Assembly (NCBI RefSeq): GCF_013377885.1
Contig: NZ_JABKAU010000034.1
Coordinates: 1 to 52,827, forward strand
Direction: 5' to 3'
Source of the DNA: Hymenobacter lapidiphilus
Lineage (GTDB): Bacteria > Bacteroidota > Bacteroidia > Cytophagales > Hymenobacteraceae
Length of the DNA: 52,827 nt
The position numbers were made by a program, and so were the translations under genes. Of this stretch, positions 40,653 to 50,239 are shown piece by piece; within the stretch, counting starts at the first letter, position 1; each line of letters begins with the position of its first letter. The notes beneath the pieces are model-generated. The model did no database searches. It saw only the letters and a program-made list of their open reading frames with translations, and was not told where the DNA came from.

Positions 40653-41159
40653 TTATTCCCAAACTAACAGTCCGACGGCAGAAATAAAATACACAATAAA
40701 AATAAGCGTGTCCAGCATGTTTATACTGCGCTCATCGAAAAGGTCTGTCCTACTCCTTGATACGGCCACAAATTCTTGCTTCTGAATATTTAAACTTAGG
40801 ATTCTTAATAGTTGAAAAAGCAAGAGAAGAATAATTGTATTCCTAAGTCCAGTAGCTGCATGTCCATTTGCCAGCTGTAAAGTGGGGTCGTCTCTCAACT
40901 GGAGATACATGAAGAGATGAAAAAATCCAATACCCGTCCAGATTAAGAACACAGCGAAATTTCTTAGAGAGCGATAGTTGAAAAAGTAAAGAAAAAGATG
41001 AGTCCCTAAGATATAGCCTAGCAAGTAATTCGGTGTATCTCCAAGGTCAATTATTTCTTTGTAACCTATGTAAATTGTAACGCTTAATAAGATGTAAATG
41101 AAAATTGAAATGTAATCCCAAGATCGAAGTCGGTCGAAGTAGAAGGTTCGTTGTTTCAA
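40653..41159 (-). CDS. AT-rich four-helix membrane hypothetical protein, TTG start
   Basis: A 168-residue protein with about four membrane helices (for example ISIFIYILLSVTIYIGY and TIILLLLFQLLRILSLNI). Family not recognised. It is more AT-rich than its neighbours and may be acquired. The only start that keeps the N-terminus is TTG at 41157-41159. Two codons upstream the frame is closed by TAA from a (TTA)7 run at 41163-41183, which abuts a palindromic element. The element or repeat expansion may have replaced the original upstream region, leaving the gene possibly silent or truncated. Confidence 0.5.
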   Translation of the reverse strand: MKQRTFYFDRLRSWDYISIFIYILLSVTIYIGYKEIIDLGDTPNYLLGYILGTHLFLYFFNYRSLRNFAVFLIWTGIGFFHLFMYLQLRDDPTLQLANGHAATGLRNTIILLLLFQLLRILSLNIQKQEFVAVSRSRTDLFDERSINMLDTLIFIVYFISAVGLLVWE

Positions 41160-41162
41160 GAG

Positions 41163-41183
41163 TTATTATTATTATTATTATTA
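41163..41183. repeat. (TTA)7 microsatellite abutting a gene start and a palindromic element
   Basis: Seven perfect TTA units lie between the TTG start of the minus-strand membrane protein and the left end of the family B element at 41185. The element may have inserted next to, or carried along, the repeat. Confidence 0.85.
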
Positions 41184-41184
41184 T

Positions 41185-41334
41185 GAAGCTGTTTAGAAAG
41201 TCAAAAGGACGTCATGCTGAGCTTGCCGAAGCATCTCTACCGTTTCGTTACAGTCATTCAGCGAAGCGGTAGAGATGCTTCGGCGAGCTCAGCATGACGT
41301 TCTAATTGATTCCGGGTACTTCCTAAACAGCTTC
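41185..41334. repeat. Palindromic element, family B, intact ends
   Basis: A 150-bp unit from GAAGCTGTTTAG to TAAACAGCTTC. Inner arms (GTCATGCTGAGCTTGCCGAA, then GCATCTCTACCG) mirror each other around a loop of about 24 nt. The segment next to the right end (ATTGATTCCGGGTACTT) is shared with 24406-24571, while the left flank (AAGTCAAAAGGAC) is shared with 15872-15938. It is thus a mosaic of the other two. Confidence 0.82.
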
Positions 41335-41447
41335 TATGCCTAACACCATGATTGACACTACTCAATGCTTTATAAGTTGCGTCAAGAGTACCACCATTGG
41401 TATGCTTCCCGAAACTTACCCCTATTCCCCGACTTCCCCAACAATCC

Positions 41448-43313
41448 CTACTGATACCCTGCCGCCTGAAGCTTGAACAGCTCAGCGTAGCGGCCACCCT
41501 TGGCCAGTAGCTCCTCATGGCTGCCAATTTCCACGAACTGCCCGTTTTCGATAACCAGGATGCGGTCAGCCATGCGCACGGTGCTGAAGCGGTGGCTGAT
41601 GAGGACGGCAGTTTTACCCAGCGTTAGGTCCTTGAAACGCTGGAACACCTCATACTCAGCGCGGGCGTCGAGGGCAGCAGTCGGCTCGTCGAGAATCAGG
41701 AGTTGGGCGTCGCGCATGTAGGCGCGGCCCAGGGCTATTTTCTGCCACTCGCCGCCGCTCAAATCCACGCCGCCGTTGAAGCGGCGGCCAATCATCTGGT
41801 CGTAGCCGGCGGGCAGCTTGGCAATTACCGAGTCGGCGAGGCTTTGCGCGGCGGCCTGCTCGATGCGGGGGCGGTTGTGCTGCTGCTCGATGCGGCCCAC
41901 GGCCAGGTTCTGGCCGGCCGGCAGCTGGAAGCGCACGAAGTCCTGGAAAATGACGCCAATTTCCTGGCGCAGCTCCCGCGGGTCGTACTCGCGCAGGTCG
42001 TAGCCGTCGAGCAGGATGCGGCCCTCGGTGGGGTCGTAGAGGCGGGAGAGCAGCTTGACCATGGTGGTTTTGCCGGCCCCGTTCTCACCCACCAGCGCCA
42101 GCTTCTCGCCGGCCTGCAAGTGAAAGTTAAGGTGACGCAGGGCCCATTTTTCGGCGTTACGGTACTGGAAGCCCACGTTTTCAAACGTAAAGCCTTCACG
42201 GATAGGATTGGGAAAAGGCCGCACCGGCTGGCTTTCGTCGCGGCGGATGCGGGGCTGTAGCCGGAAGAAGTCGAAGAAATCCTGCAGGTACAGCGCCCCT
42301 TCGGCCACCGCGCTGAAGCGGCTCAATATGCCTTCGAGCAAACCCCGCATGCGGGCAAACGAGCCGGCCAGAAACGTGAGCTGGCCAATGCTGACGGTCC
42401 CGGCCACGGCCTCCATAATAATATACACGTAGGCCGCGTAGTAACCCGCCGCGCCCACCGCCGCGAAAAACGTACCCCAACCAGCCCGCTTAACCACCAG
42501 CGCCTTGTTCTTGGCGTAAAAATCATCCGACAACGTGCGAAACCGATCCGTCAGAAAGGTCGACAGGCCGAAGATTTTAACCTCCTTGGCCGTGTCATCG
42601 GAAGCCCCGGTCTGGCGCAGGTAGTCCAGCTCGCGGCGCTCGGGCGTCCAGCCGTGTACCAGCGAGTAGCTACGCTCGTTGAAGTGCGACTCGCCCAGGA
42701 AGGCCGGCACCACGGCCACCAGCAGCAACACCAGCAGCCACGGGTTGAACGCTACCAGCCCCACGGCCAGAAAACCCATCGTAATGGCATCCTGGGCCTG
42801 GCTGAGCACCTGCGACATGAGCACGGTGCGCGAAAGGGTCTGGCGGCGGGCCCGCTCCAGCTTGTCATAAAACGTGCTGTCCTCGAACTGGTCGAGGTCC
42901 AGCTCGGCGGCGTGCTCCATCAACCGGATGGAGGTCTGGTTGGCAAACAGGTCGCCGAGCAGCGAGTCGAGCAACGCAACGCCGCGGCCCAAAGCATCAG
43001 ACAGAATGGCCAGCCCAAACTCCAGGGCCACCAGCGTCAGAACCGGCGTCAGCTCGCGGGCCTCGGCCGGCTGACGACTCAAACCAATAATGGAGTCGAG
43101 AATAAGCTGGGCTACGTAGAGCATGGCCACCGGCAGGGCCGCCCGCAACAGGCGCAGTGCCACGTTGCCTAGTGTCAGGACCGGGCTGGTCTGCCAGATC
43201 AGGCGCAGGAAGGCCGGCAGGTTTTTGAGGGCCGAAAACCGCTCGCGCACCGAAAGGGCGGGCTTGCCGTCGGCGCGGGGCTTTTTAGCGAAGAAGGAAT
43301 CAGAAGGAGCCAT
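41448..43313 (-). CDS. ABC exporter, fused membrane and ATPase domains
   Basis: A 621-residue half-transporter from the ATG at 43313; the frame is open further to 43415. The first 345 or so residues hold six membrane helices. The ATPase domain carries Walker A GENGAGKTT with Lys415, the Q-loop region IGVIFQDFVRFQLPAGQNL, signature LSGGE and Walker B LLILDEPTAALD, then the H-loop ISHRFSTVR. It works as a homodimer, exporting a lipid, peptide or drug. No substrate gene or periplasmic adaptor lies beside it. It is divergent from the thioredoxin-fold gene. The call as exporter is firm; the cargo is unknown. Confidence 0.9.
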   Translation of the reverse strand: MAPSDSFFAKKPRADGKPALSVRERFSALKNLPAFLRLIWQTSPVLTLGNVALRLLRAALPVAMLYVAQLILDSIIGLSRQPAEARELTPVLTLVALEFGLAILSDALGRGVALLDSLLGDLFANQTSIRLMEHAAELDLDQFEDSTFYDKLERARRQTLSRTVLMSQVLSQAQDAITMGFLAVGLVAFNPWLLVLLLVAVVPAFLGESHFNERSYSLVHGWTPERRELDYLRQTGASDDTAKEVKIFGLSTFLTDRFRTLSDDFYAKNKALVVKRAGWGTFFAAVGAAGYYAAYVYIIMEAVAGTVSIGQLTFLAGSFARMRGLLEGILSRFSAVAEGALYLQDFFDFFRLQPRIRRDESQPVRPFPNPIREGFTFENVGFQYRNAEKWALRHLNFHLQAGEKLALVGENGAGKTTMVKLLSRLYDPTEGRILLDGYDLREYDPRELRQEIGVIFQDFVRFQLPAGQNLAVGRIEQQHNRPRIEQAAAQSLADSVIAKLPAGYDQMIGRRFNGGVDLSGGEWQKIALGRAYMRDAQLLILDEPTAALDARAEYEVFQRFKDLTLGKTAVLISHRFSTVRMADRILVIENGQFVEIGSHEELLAKGGRYAELFKLQAAGYQ

Positions 43314-43450
43314 AGGCCCCTTGTACGGCACACTTCGGGCCGGGGTGCCGGGGCGGCCGTTTTGGCAGGCTTCGTTCGGAAAATACGCTACCTTACGGTC
43401 GTTATTTCTTTCCACCTCTGGCCACGGGCACCGGCTTTATTGTGCTGATT

Positions 43451-44641
43451 ATGAAACGGATGAGTACGCCAGGGCTTCTATGCCTGATTACCCTCATGGC
43501 CCGGGCTCAAACCGCCAGCTTAGCCTTCGAGCCGACCTCGTGGGAGGCCGCGCTGGCGAAGGCCCGGCAAACGCAGCGGCCCATTTTTGTGTATGCCTAC
43601 GCGCCCGGCTGCCATTTCTGCCAGGAAATGGAAAGCATCACTTTCCAGGACCCCACGGTTGCGGCCTACTACAATGCCACATTTGTGGCCTTTAAGGTGA
43701 ATACGGAAGTTGATACGGCCTTCACCCGCCGCTACGATATTGCCTCCTTCCCCACCTACCTCTACCTCGACGAAGCGGGCAACCCGCTGCACCGCGGCGG
43801 CGGCGCGAAACCGGCGGCTGACTTCGTGGCCGATGCCCGGGCAGCATTTGCGCCCGAAACGGCGTTTTACGGCCTGCAACGGCAGTACCAAAGCGGCAAC
43901 CGCACGCCCGATTTGCTCTATCGCTACTCCCGCGCCCTGAACTTTCCTACCCGAAGAGAAGTCCCGCAGGCCCAGGTGGTGGCCGAATACCTGACCACGC
44001 AAACCGCGGAGCAGCTGCGGAGCGAGCAGAACCTGCGCTATATTTTTGCCCAGTACACGCCGCAGACCAACCGCTTTTTCCTAACTCACCAGGCTGATTT
44101 CGCGCCCTGGTTTTCGGCGAAGGAGCGGCAACAAAAAGCAGATTGGGCGCTTAGAGGCCTGGCATCCGAGGCGGGTGAACAACCCGATAACCAGGCGTTC
44201 CAGGAGCTTCAGCAACTCATCAAAACCAGCTTTGCTGATACCGCCCAGGCCAGTGCCCTTGCGACCATCAACTTCTTGGAAATGCGTCGCGACTGGGCTG
44301 GGTACGCGCAAGCCACGCGCCGGTATAGCCAGTTGCCGGCCCCTGATAAAAATAGGCTGATCAATACGGCGAAGTACGTTTACTACTTTGGCAAGGAGCA
44401 AGGGCCAACCCGGCAACAGCAGGCCGTGGCGGCGGTGCTGGACCTAATGCCGGTGCTGCTGAAGCAGGAGCGCAACTACGAAAACCTGCTGCTGCACGCG
44501 CAGCTGCTGCTGCAGGCCCGGCGTGAGTCTCCAGCCCGGGCGGCGGCGCAGGCGGCTTTGCAACAGGCAAAACTGCAGAAAGAATCGGGGGAAGAAGCTC
44601 AAGAGCTGCTGCAGGCGCTCAACGCCAAAGCGAAAAAGTAA
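43451..44641 (+). CDS. Secreted thioredoxin-fold protein with helical C-terminal region
   Basis: A 396-residue protein from the ATG at 43451; a GTG three codons earlier is also in frame. A signal peptide ends near ARA-Q. The thioredoxin domain (about 25-140) carries the redox pair Cys54 and Cys57 in GCHFC, and the cis-proline in IASFPTYLYLD. The remaining 250 residues are helical, alanine- and glutamine-rich, resembling TPR-like repeats, with no family recognised. It probably reduces or isomerises disulphides in the periplasm, with the helical part binding clients. It is divergent from the ABC exporter gene. Confidence 0.82.
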   Translation: MKRMSTPGLLCLITLMARAQTASLAFEPTSWEAALAKARQTQRPIFVYAYAPGCHFCQEMESITFQDPTVAAYYNATFVAFKVNTEVDTAFTRRYDIASFPTYLYLDEAGNPLHRGGGAKPAADFVADARAAFAPETAFYGLQRQYQSGNRTPDLLYRYSRALNFPTRREVPQAQVVAEYLTTQTAEQLRSEQNLRYIFAQYTPQTNRFFLTHQADFAPWFSAKERQQKADWALRGLASEAGEQPDNQAFQELQQLIKTSFADTAQASALATINFLEMRRDWAGYAQATRRYSQLPAPDKNRLINTAKYVYYFGKEQGPTRQQQAVAAVLDLMPVLLKQERNYENLLLHAQLLLQARRESPARAAAQAALQQAKLQKESGEEAQELLQALNAKAKK

Positions 44642-44738
44642 GCTGCTGCCGAATGCATTCGGCAGCTGATGCAGCAGTGATAGAACGCCCGGCGCTACGG
44701 GGCGTACTTTTACCGTTCCGGTCGCCGTTTTGTCTTCT

Positions 44739-46106
44739 ATGCTCCACCGCCTCACCTTCGCCCCCTTCCACGATGCCGATGCCGCCACTTGGTTTGCGAA
44801 CCTGGGCGATGCACTGGAAGCCGACGGCGCTACCGGGCTGCTGCTGGCGAACTTAACGGTATCCGAGGCCCTGACGCTACCTGCCGTGGCCGTGCTGCCG
44901 GGCCGGGTGGTGGTGCTGCAGCCAAGTGCCAAAGCATTGGGCACCACCACGCAGGCACAGCAAACGGCGCTGGCGGCTTGGCTAGGCACATGGCCCGAGC
45001 TGCCAGCGGTGCCGGCCGCGGCCATTACAGGTTTCATCATTGGGTCCGATTCGGCTGATAAGGCCACTGCCTGGCCCATCACAACGCTCGAACGCCTGCC
45101 TCAGCGGCTGCGGGCACTGCCCACAACACTGCTGCTACCCGATACCCTGCTGCAGCGATGGGCAGAAAGCCTCACCGAAGACGAGGAAGAAGCAGAGGAA
45201 GAGGAAACATATCCGACAGCTTTCTGGGAGCAGAAAGCCCGGCAGCTCTGGAACTGGCTCGGGGCCGCCGATGTGCCCGCCGACCCACCCTATGGCACCG
45301 CCCCGGCGCAGCTGGCACCGTCCACCGATGCAGCCGCCGAGCAGCAGCGGCTGGAGCAGCTCCGGCAGCAGCTGTTTGCCGAGCTAGAGCAGCAGCGCCT
45401 GCAAATGGAGGCCCGCGAGGCTGCCCGTGAGCAAAGCATTACCCAGCTCCGGCAGCAGTTGGCCACCACACCATCGGCCGCCGCCGAAGTAGCTACCCTG
45501 CAGGCCCGGCTGGCCGCCGAAACTCAGGAGAAAAACGCGCTGGCCGCCGCCATTACGGCTTCGCGCCAGGAAGCAGAAGTCCGCAACCGGGAGCTGGAGG
45601 CCCGCATGCAGCAGCTGGGCCAGCAAGTAGCGCAGCTTCAAACCCGCCCCACCGCCACAGTTTCGGCGGCGGCCGCTCCAACTACTATTGTGCCTGCCGC
45701 TGCCGCTCCGGGAACTGCGTCAGCCTCGTCGGCACCGGTCGTTAAGCCGAGGCCGGGCGGTTTACACCCCGCCACCGCCACAGCGCAGTGGCGGCTGCAG
45801 TGGCCCCGGGCAGCGTTGGTGCTGGGGCTGCTGGCTGCTATCGGGGCAGGGGGCTGGGCCGTGCAGCACTATGTACGCCCACCGGCCAGCAGTGGGGAAA
45901 CCCGCAGCCAGCCTCGCGAAGATCAGCCTGACACCGATGAGGAGAATCTGGAAGCCGCCGCCCCTACCCTGTTCGATATCCAGCCCGACACCATGCAGCT
46001 AGAGCCGGAACCAACCGATTCGGTAGAGGGAACGGCCCCGGAGCCCATTGAGCCCCGGCCCGAAGAAACCATGGACTCGGTAGCAGCTCCGGACGAGGGC
46101 ATCTGA
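44739..46106 (+). CDS. Coiled-coil single-pass membrane protein of unknown function
   Basis: About 455 residues from the ATG at 44739. Residues 1-140 form an alpha/beta-looking region (FANLGDALEADGATGLLLAN, VLPGRVVVLQPSAK). An acidic patch follows (EDEEEAEEEE), then a coiled coil of about 100 residues (QQRLEQLRQQLFAELEQQRL...), an Ala/Thr/Pro-rich stretch, one membrane helix (RAALVLGLLAAIGAGGWAVQ) and an acidic tail with repeated PEP-type motifs. Family not recognised; a nuclease-related N-terminal fold was considered but is not supported. A TACTTTTA box at 44705-44712 may be its promoter. Coiled coil plus a membrane anchor suggests a scaffold or envelope-spanning role. Confidence 0.65.
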   Translation: MLHRLTFAPFHDADAATWFANLGDALEADGATGLLLANLTVSEALTLPAVAVLPGRVVVLQPSAKALGTTTQAQQTALAAWLGTWPELPAVPAAAITGFIIGSDSADKATAWPITTLERLPQRLRALPTTLLLPDTLLQRWAESLTEDEEEAEEEETYPTAFWEQKARQLWNWLGAADVPADPPYGTAPAQLAPSTDAAAEQQRLEQLRQQLFAELEQQRLQMEAREAAREQSITQLRQQLATTPSAAAEVATLQARLAAETQEKNALAAAITASRQEAEVRNRELEARMQQLGQQVAQLQTRPTATVSAAAAPTTIVPAAAAPGTASASSAPVVKPRPGGLHPATATAQWRLQWPRAALVLGLLAAIGAGGWAVQHYVRPPASSGETRSQPREDQPDTDEENLEAAAPTLFDIQPDTMQLEPEPTDSVEGTAPEPIEPRPEETMDSVAAPDEGI

Positions 46107-46127
46107 GCGGGTTGCAGGTTAGTGTAG

Positions 46128-46204
46128 GTAGGGGCAGGGCTTAGCTTCGCCCACCGCTAAACGATTATCGCCAGACTGTGGGCGAGGGCAAGCCCCGCCC
46201 CTAC
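46128..46204. repeat. Degenerate palindrome related to family C
   Basis: GTAGGGGCAGGGCTTAGC and the mirrored GGCAAGCCCCGCCCCTAC bound a 77-nt unit. Compared with the perfect element at 35429-35532 it has several mismatches, and the loop motif reads CGCTAAAC instead of CGTTGAAC. It looks like an older copy. Confidence 0.7.
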
Positions 46205-46453
46205 ATCGACCACTGAACAGTGATGGGGAAGTGTGCTTGAAAGGCCCCCTTGAGCGGAGCACTGCCGCTTCATGATGCGTCCGAAACCGTTGTATTCCGG
46301 CGGCCGCGGGCCGGGCCGGTAGCGCAGGTCGGTAAGCGGGCGTCCTTTCTTCTGATTACGCAAAAAGCGCTGCTTTTCCAACTTTCCTTTCCGGCCCGGC
46401 GGCGGTAACTTTACTCTTCGCGATGGGTCCTGATGGCCCGGCGCGCTCCAATT
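46205..46453. other. Upstream region of dnaE, without a confident gene
   Basis: Holds a TAACTTTA box at 46406-46413 (one mismatch to TAnnTTTG) that may be the dnaE promoter. On the minus strand a basic frame beginning at TTG 46379-46381 runs through the palindrome to a stop at 46157 (74 residues). It is only a possibility and is discussed as a finding. Confidence 0.4.
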
Positions 46454-49400
46454 ATGGCCGTTTTTTCGCACCTGCACTCCCACACCCAATACTCGCTGCT
46501 CGATGGGCAGGCCTCCATTTCGGGCCTGATGAAAAAAGCCCAGGCCGACGGTATGCCGGCCGTGGCCCTCACCGACCACGGCAACATGTTCGGGGCGTTC
46601 AACTTCGTGGCCGAGGCCAACAAGTACAACGTGAAGCCGATTGTGGGCTGCGAGTTCTATATGGTGGCCGACCGTCACAAAAAGGCCTTCAGCCGCGAAA
46701 AAGGCGAGCGGGACAAGCGCTACCACCAGCTGCTGCTGGCCAAGGACCAGGACGGCTACCACAACCTGAGCAAGCTGTGTTCGATGAGCTTCATTGAGGG
46801 CGTGTACGGCAAGTTCCCGCGCATCGATAAGGAGCTGCTGCTCCAGTACCACAAGGGCCTCATTGCCACATCCTGCTGCATTGGCGCCGAGATTCCGCAG
46901 GCTATCCTGTTCCAGGGCGAAGCTCAGGCCGAGGAGCTGCTGAAGTGGTGGCTCGACGTGTTCGAGGACGATTACTACATCGAGATTCAGCGCCACGGGC
47001 TGATGAACTTCGATGGCACCGGCAAAAGCCAGGAAGACGTGAACCAGGTATTGCTGGGCCTGGCCCGCAAGTACAACGTCAAGGTCATCTGCACCAACGA
47101 CTCGCACTACGTCGACCAGACCGACTTCGCGCCGCACGATATTCTGCTGTGCGTGAATACCGGCGAGGAGCACAGCATCCCGGTGGGTGACTTCCAGACC
47201 CAGTATTTCCGGATGATTTCGCAGGACAACAAAGTCCTGTATGACCACCTCGACAACCTGCGGCCTCTGGCCGGCCAGGATGCCGCCGTGCGCCGCCAGC
47301 TCCAGCGCATCGACGAGGAGGCCCAGGCCCCCCGGCCCAAGTCGCGCTTCGGCTTCGCCAACGACCAGTTCTATTTCAAGAGCCAGGCGGAGATGAGCGC
47401 CCTGTTCGCCGACGTGCCGGAAAGCGTGGACAACACGAACGAAATCGTGGATAAAATCACGCCGCCCAAGCTGCAGCGTGACATTCTGCTGCCCAACTTC
47501 CCGATTCCGGTTGAGCACGCCAACGCCGACGCCTTCCTGCGTCACCTCACCTACCAGGGTGCGTTCGAGGGCGAGAAGCGTCGCTACTCCGAGCGTACTC
47601 CCGAAATTGAGGAGCGGCTGGACTATGAGCTGCGCGTGATTGAGACGATGGGTTTCGCGGGCTACTTCCTTATCACCCAGGATTTCATCAACCACGGCCG
47701 CAACAATGGCGTGGCTATAGGGCCGGGCCGGGGTTCGGCGGCCGGTTCGGCCGTGGCCTACTGCGTGGGCATCACCAACATCGACCCCATCAAGTACTCG
47801 CTGTTGTTCGAGCGTTTCCTGAACCCCGAACGGGTGTCGATGCCCGATATCGACATTGACTTCGACGACGTGAACCGCCAGCGCGTGATTGACTACGTGG
47901 TGGGCAAGTACGGCAAAACCCAGGTGGCCCAGATTATCACCTTCGGTACGATGGCCGCCAAATCGAGCATCAAGGATGTGTCGCGGGTGATGGATTTGCC
48001 GCTGGCCCTGGCCAACGACCTCGTGAAAATGGTACCCGACCAGGTGGGCACCACGCTCACCAAGGCCTTCGCCGAGAACCAGGAGCTCGACATGATCCGG
48101 CGCGACGACGCGCCCGACAACCTGCGCGGCCACATTCTGCGCCTCGCCACCCAGCTCGAAGGCTCGGTGCGCAACACCGGCATCCACGCGGCGGGCATCA
48201 TCATCGCCCCCGACGACATCACCAAGTACATCCCGGTTTCGACCTCCAAGGAATCGGAATTGCTCATCACCCAGTTCGACGGCAAGGTGATTGAGAGTGC
48301 CGGGATGCTGAAAATGGACTTTTTGGGTTTGAAGACACTCACGATTATCGTGGATGCCATCAACCTGATTGAGAAAAATCACGGCGTCAAAATCGACATC
48401 GACGAGATTCCGATTGACGACCTGAAGACCTACGAGCTCTACCAGCGCGGCGACACCATCGGCACGTTCCAGTTCGAGAGTGAGGGCATGCGCATGTACC
48501 TCAAGGACCTCAAGCCGACCAACATCGAGGACCTGATTGCCATGAACGCCCTGTACCGCCCGGGCCCCATGCAGTTCATTCCCAACTTCATCAACCGCAA
48601 GCACGGTCGCGAGGCTGTGGAGTACCCGCACGAGTTGCTGGAACCCATCCTGAACTACTCGCAGGGCATTATGGTGTACCAGGAGCAGATTATGCAGGCG
48701 GCCCAGATTCTGGCCGGCTACTCGCTGGGCGGCGCCGATTTGCTGCGCCGGGCCATGGGCAAAAAGGACATGAAGAAGATGGCCCAGGAGCGGGACAAAT
48801 TCTGCGAGGGCGCCAAGAACCTGCACGGCATCGTGGCTAAAAAAGCCAACGAGGTGTTCGACGTGATGGAGAAGTTTGCGGCTTACGGCTTCAACCGCTC
48901 CCACTCGGCCGCCTACTCGCTGGTGGCCTACCAGACCGGCTACCTCAAGGCCCATTACCCGGCCGAGTACATGGCCGCGGTGCTCACCAACAACATGGGC
49001 GACATCAAGAAGGTGACCTTCTTCATCGAGGAAGCCCGCAAGCAGAACGTGGCCGTGCTCGGGCCCGATGTCAACGAATCCATCCTCAAGTTCAACGTGA
49101 ACAAGCAGGGCCAGATTCGTTTTGGCATGGCGGCCGTGAAGGGTGCGGGCGAAGCCGCCGTAGAAGAAATTGTGCAGGAGCGCGAGAAGGGTGGCCATTA
49201 CGCCGATATTTTCGACTTCTCGCGCCGGGTGAATCTGCGGGCCGTGAACAAGAAAACATTCGAGAGCATGGCCCAGGCTGGCGCCTTCGACTCGTTCGAC
49301 CGCTACCACCGCCGCCAGTTCCTGGAAGCGCCCGGCAACGACCAGAGTCTGATTGAGAAGGCCATGAAAGTGGGCCAGCAGCACCAAGCGGCCAAGGAAT

Positions 49401-50137
49401 CGGCCCAGCAAAGCCTGTTTGGCGGCGGCGGCGGCGAAATGGCCATTCCGATGCCCAAGATTCAGGACATGGAGCCCTGGAGCCCCACCGAGAAGCTGCG
49501 CCGCGAGAAGGAAGTGGTGGGCTTCTACCTCTCGGGCCACCCTTTGGACGACTTCAAGCTTGAAATCGACTCCTACTGCACCTGTGGGCTCGATAAGATT
49601 GAGAGCTACAAGAACCGCGACATTACCGTAGCCGGGCTGATTTCCAACGTGCTGTTCAAAACCACCAAAACCGGCCAGCCCTTCGTCAGCTTCAACATCG
49701 AAGATTACGATTCGAGCCTCAACCTGGCTTTGTTCCGCGACGATTACTCCAAGTTCTCGGCCCTGATAAACCCGCGCAACTACGACAAGGAACAGGTGCC
49801 GCCCATGTTCATGCGGGGCAAGTACGCCCAACGCTTCCGCGACTCCGACCAGTTCGAGTTCAAAATCATGACCATGGAGCCGCTGTTCAATGTGGCCGAA
49901 AAGCTGGCCAACGGCGTGCGCGTGCAACTCGATTTGCGCACCATTACCGAGCCGTTCATGGACCGTTTCATGGAGGCCGTGGAAGGGGCCGCCGGCTCCA
50001 AAAAGCTCGAAATCAAATTCGCCGAGCCCCACGAGCACCTCGCCGTAGACACCTATTCGCGCCGCTACCGCATCGAGCCCAAGGAGTTCATCCGGCGGAT
50101 GCGGGAGATGGAAATTGAGGCCTGCCAGCTGATCTAA
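46454..50137 (+). CDS. dnaE: DNA polymerase III alpha subunit (replicative polymerase)
   Basis: About 1227 residues from the ATG at 46454 (MAVFSHLHSHTQYSLLDG); an in-frame ATG seven codons upstream is less likely. The PHP domain begins with the HLHSHTQYSLLDG metal motif. The polymerase palm has the catalytic acidic cluster PDIDIDFDD with Asp465, Asp467 and Asp469, and GPGRGSAAGS lies just before it. HhH and OB-fold regions follow near the C-terminus (DITVAGLISNVLFKTTKTGQ). It copies both chromosome strands together with the beta clamp and epsilon subunit. Domain order is DnaE1 type, not PolC. It is a single gene ended by a strong terminator. Confidence 0.96.
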   Translation: MAVFSHLHSHTQYSLLDGQASISGLMKKAQADGMPAVALTDHGNMFGAFNFVAEANKYNVKPIVGCEFYMVADRHKKAFSREKGERDKRYHQLLLAKDQDGYHNLSKLCSMSFIEGVYGKFPRIDKELLLQYHKGLIATSCCIGAEIPQAILFQGEAQAEELLKWWLDVFEDDYYIEIQRHGLMNFDGTGKSQEDVNQVLLGLARKYNVKVICTNDSHYVDQTDFAPHDILLCVNTGEEHSIPVGDFQTQYFRMISQDNKVLYDHLDNLRPLAGQDAAVRRQLQRIDEEAQAPRPKSRFGFANDQFYFKSQAEMSALFADVPESVDNTNEIVDKITPPKLQRDILLPNFPIPVEHANADAFLRHLTYQGAFEGEKRRYSERTPEIEERLDYELRVIETMGFAGYFLITQDFINHGRNNGVAIGPGRGSAAGSAVAYCVGITNIDPIKYSLLFERFLNPERVSMPDIDIDFDDVNRQRVIDYVVGKYGKTQVAQIITFGTMAAKSSIKDVSRVMDLPLALANDLVKMVPDQVGTTLTKAFAENQELDMIRRDDAPDNLRGHILRLATQLEGSVRNTGIHAAGIIIAPDDITKYIPVSTSKESELLITQFDGKVIESAGMLKMDFLGLKTLTIIVDAINLIEKNHGVKIDIDEIPIDDLKTYELYQRGDTIGTFQFESEGMRMYLKDLKPTNIEDLIAMNALYRPGPMQFIPNFINRKHGREAVEYPHELLEPILNYSQGIMVYQEQIMQAAQILAGYSLGGADLLRRAMGKKDMKKMAQERDKFCEGAKNLHGIVAKKANEVFDVMEKFAAYGFNRSHSAAYSLVAYQTGYLKAHYPAEYMAAVLTNNMGDIKKVTFFIEEARKQNVAVLGPDVNESILKFNVNKQGQIRFGMAAVKGAGEAAVEEIVQEREKGGHYADIFDFSRRVNLRAVNKKTFESMAQAGAFDSFDRYHRRQFLEAPGNDQSLIEKAMKVGQQHQAAKESAQQSLFGGGGGEMAIPMPKIQDMEPWSPTEKLRREKEVVGFYLSGHPLDDFKLEIDSYCTCGLDKIESYKNRDITVAGLISNVLFKTTKTGQPFVSFNIEDYDSSLNLALFRDDYSKFSALINPRNYDKEQVPPMFMRGKYAQRFRDSDQFEFKIMTMEPLFNVAEKLANGVRVQLDLRTITEPFMDRFMEAVEGAAGSKKLEIKFAEPHEHLAVDTYSRRYRIEPKEFIRRMREMEIEACQLI

Positions 50138-50177
50138 ACTTCAGCTGTTGCAGATGTAATTGATAACGCTGATTTTT

Positions 50178-50218
50178 ACTGCCGCTATAACTCGCTGAGT
50201 TGTAGCGGCAGTTTTTTT
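50178..50218 (+). terminator. Intrinsic terminator of dnaE
   Basis: ACTGCCGCTATAACTC pairs with GAGTTGTAGCGGCAGT (16 bp, one G-U type pair) over a 3-nt loop, followed by seven T, about 40 nt after the dnaE stop. Confidence 0.88.
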
Positions 50219-50239
50219 CAGGTTATGCTATACTGCAGA

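Noticed and set aside
46157..50038. 1293-residue open frame on the minus strand opposite dnaE
   Set aside because: It mirrors the dnaE codons in a high-GC gene, is rich in His/Val/Leu/Gln as expected of an antisense shadow, has no domain, and dnaE is certain.
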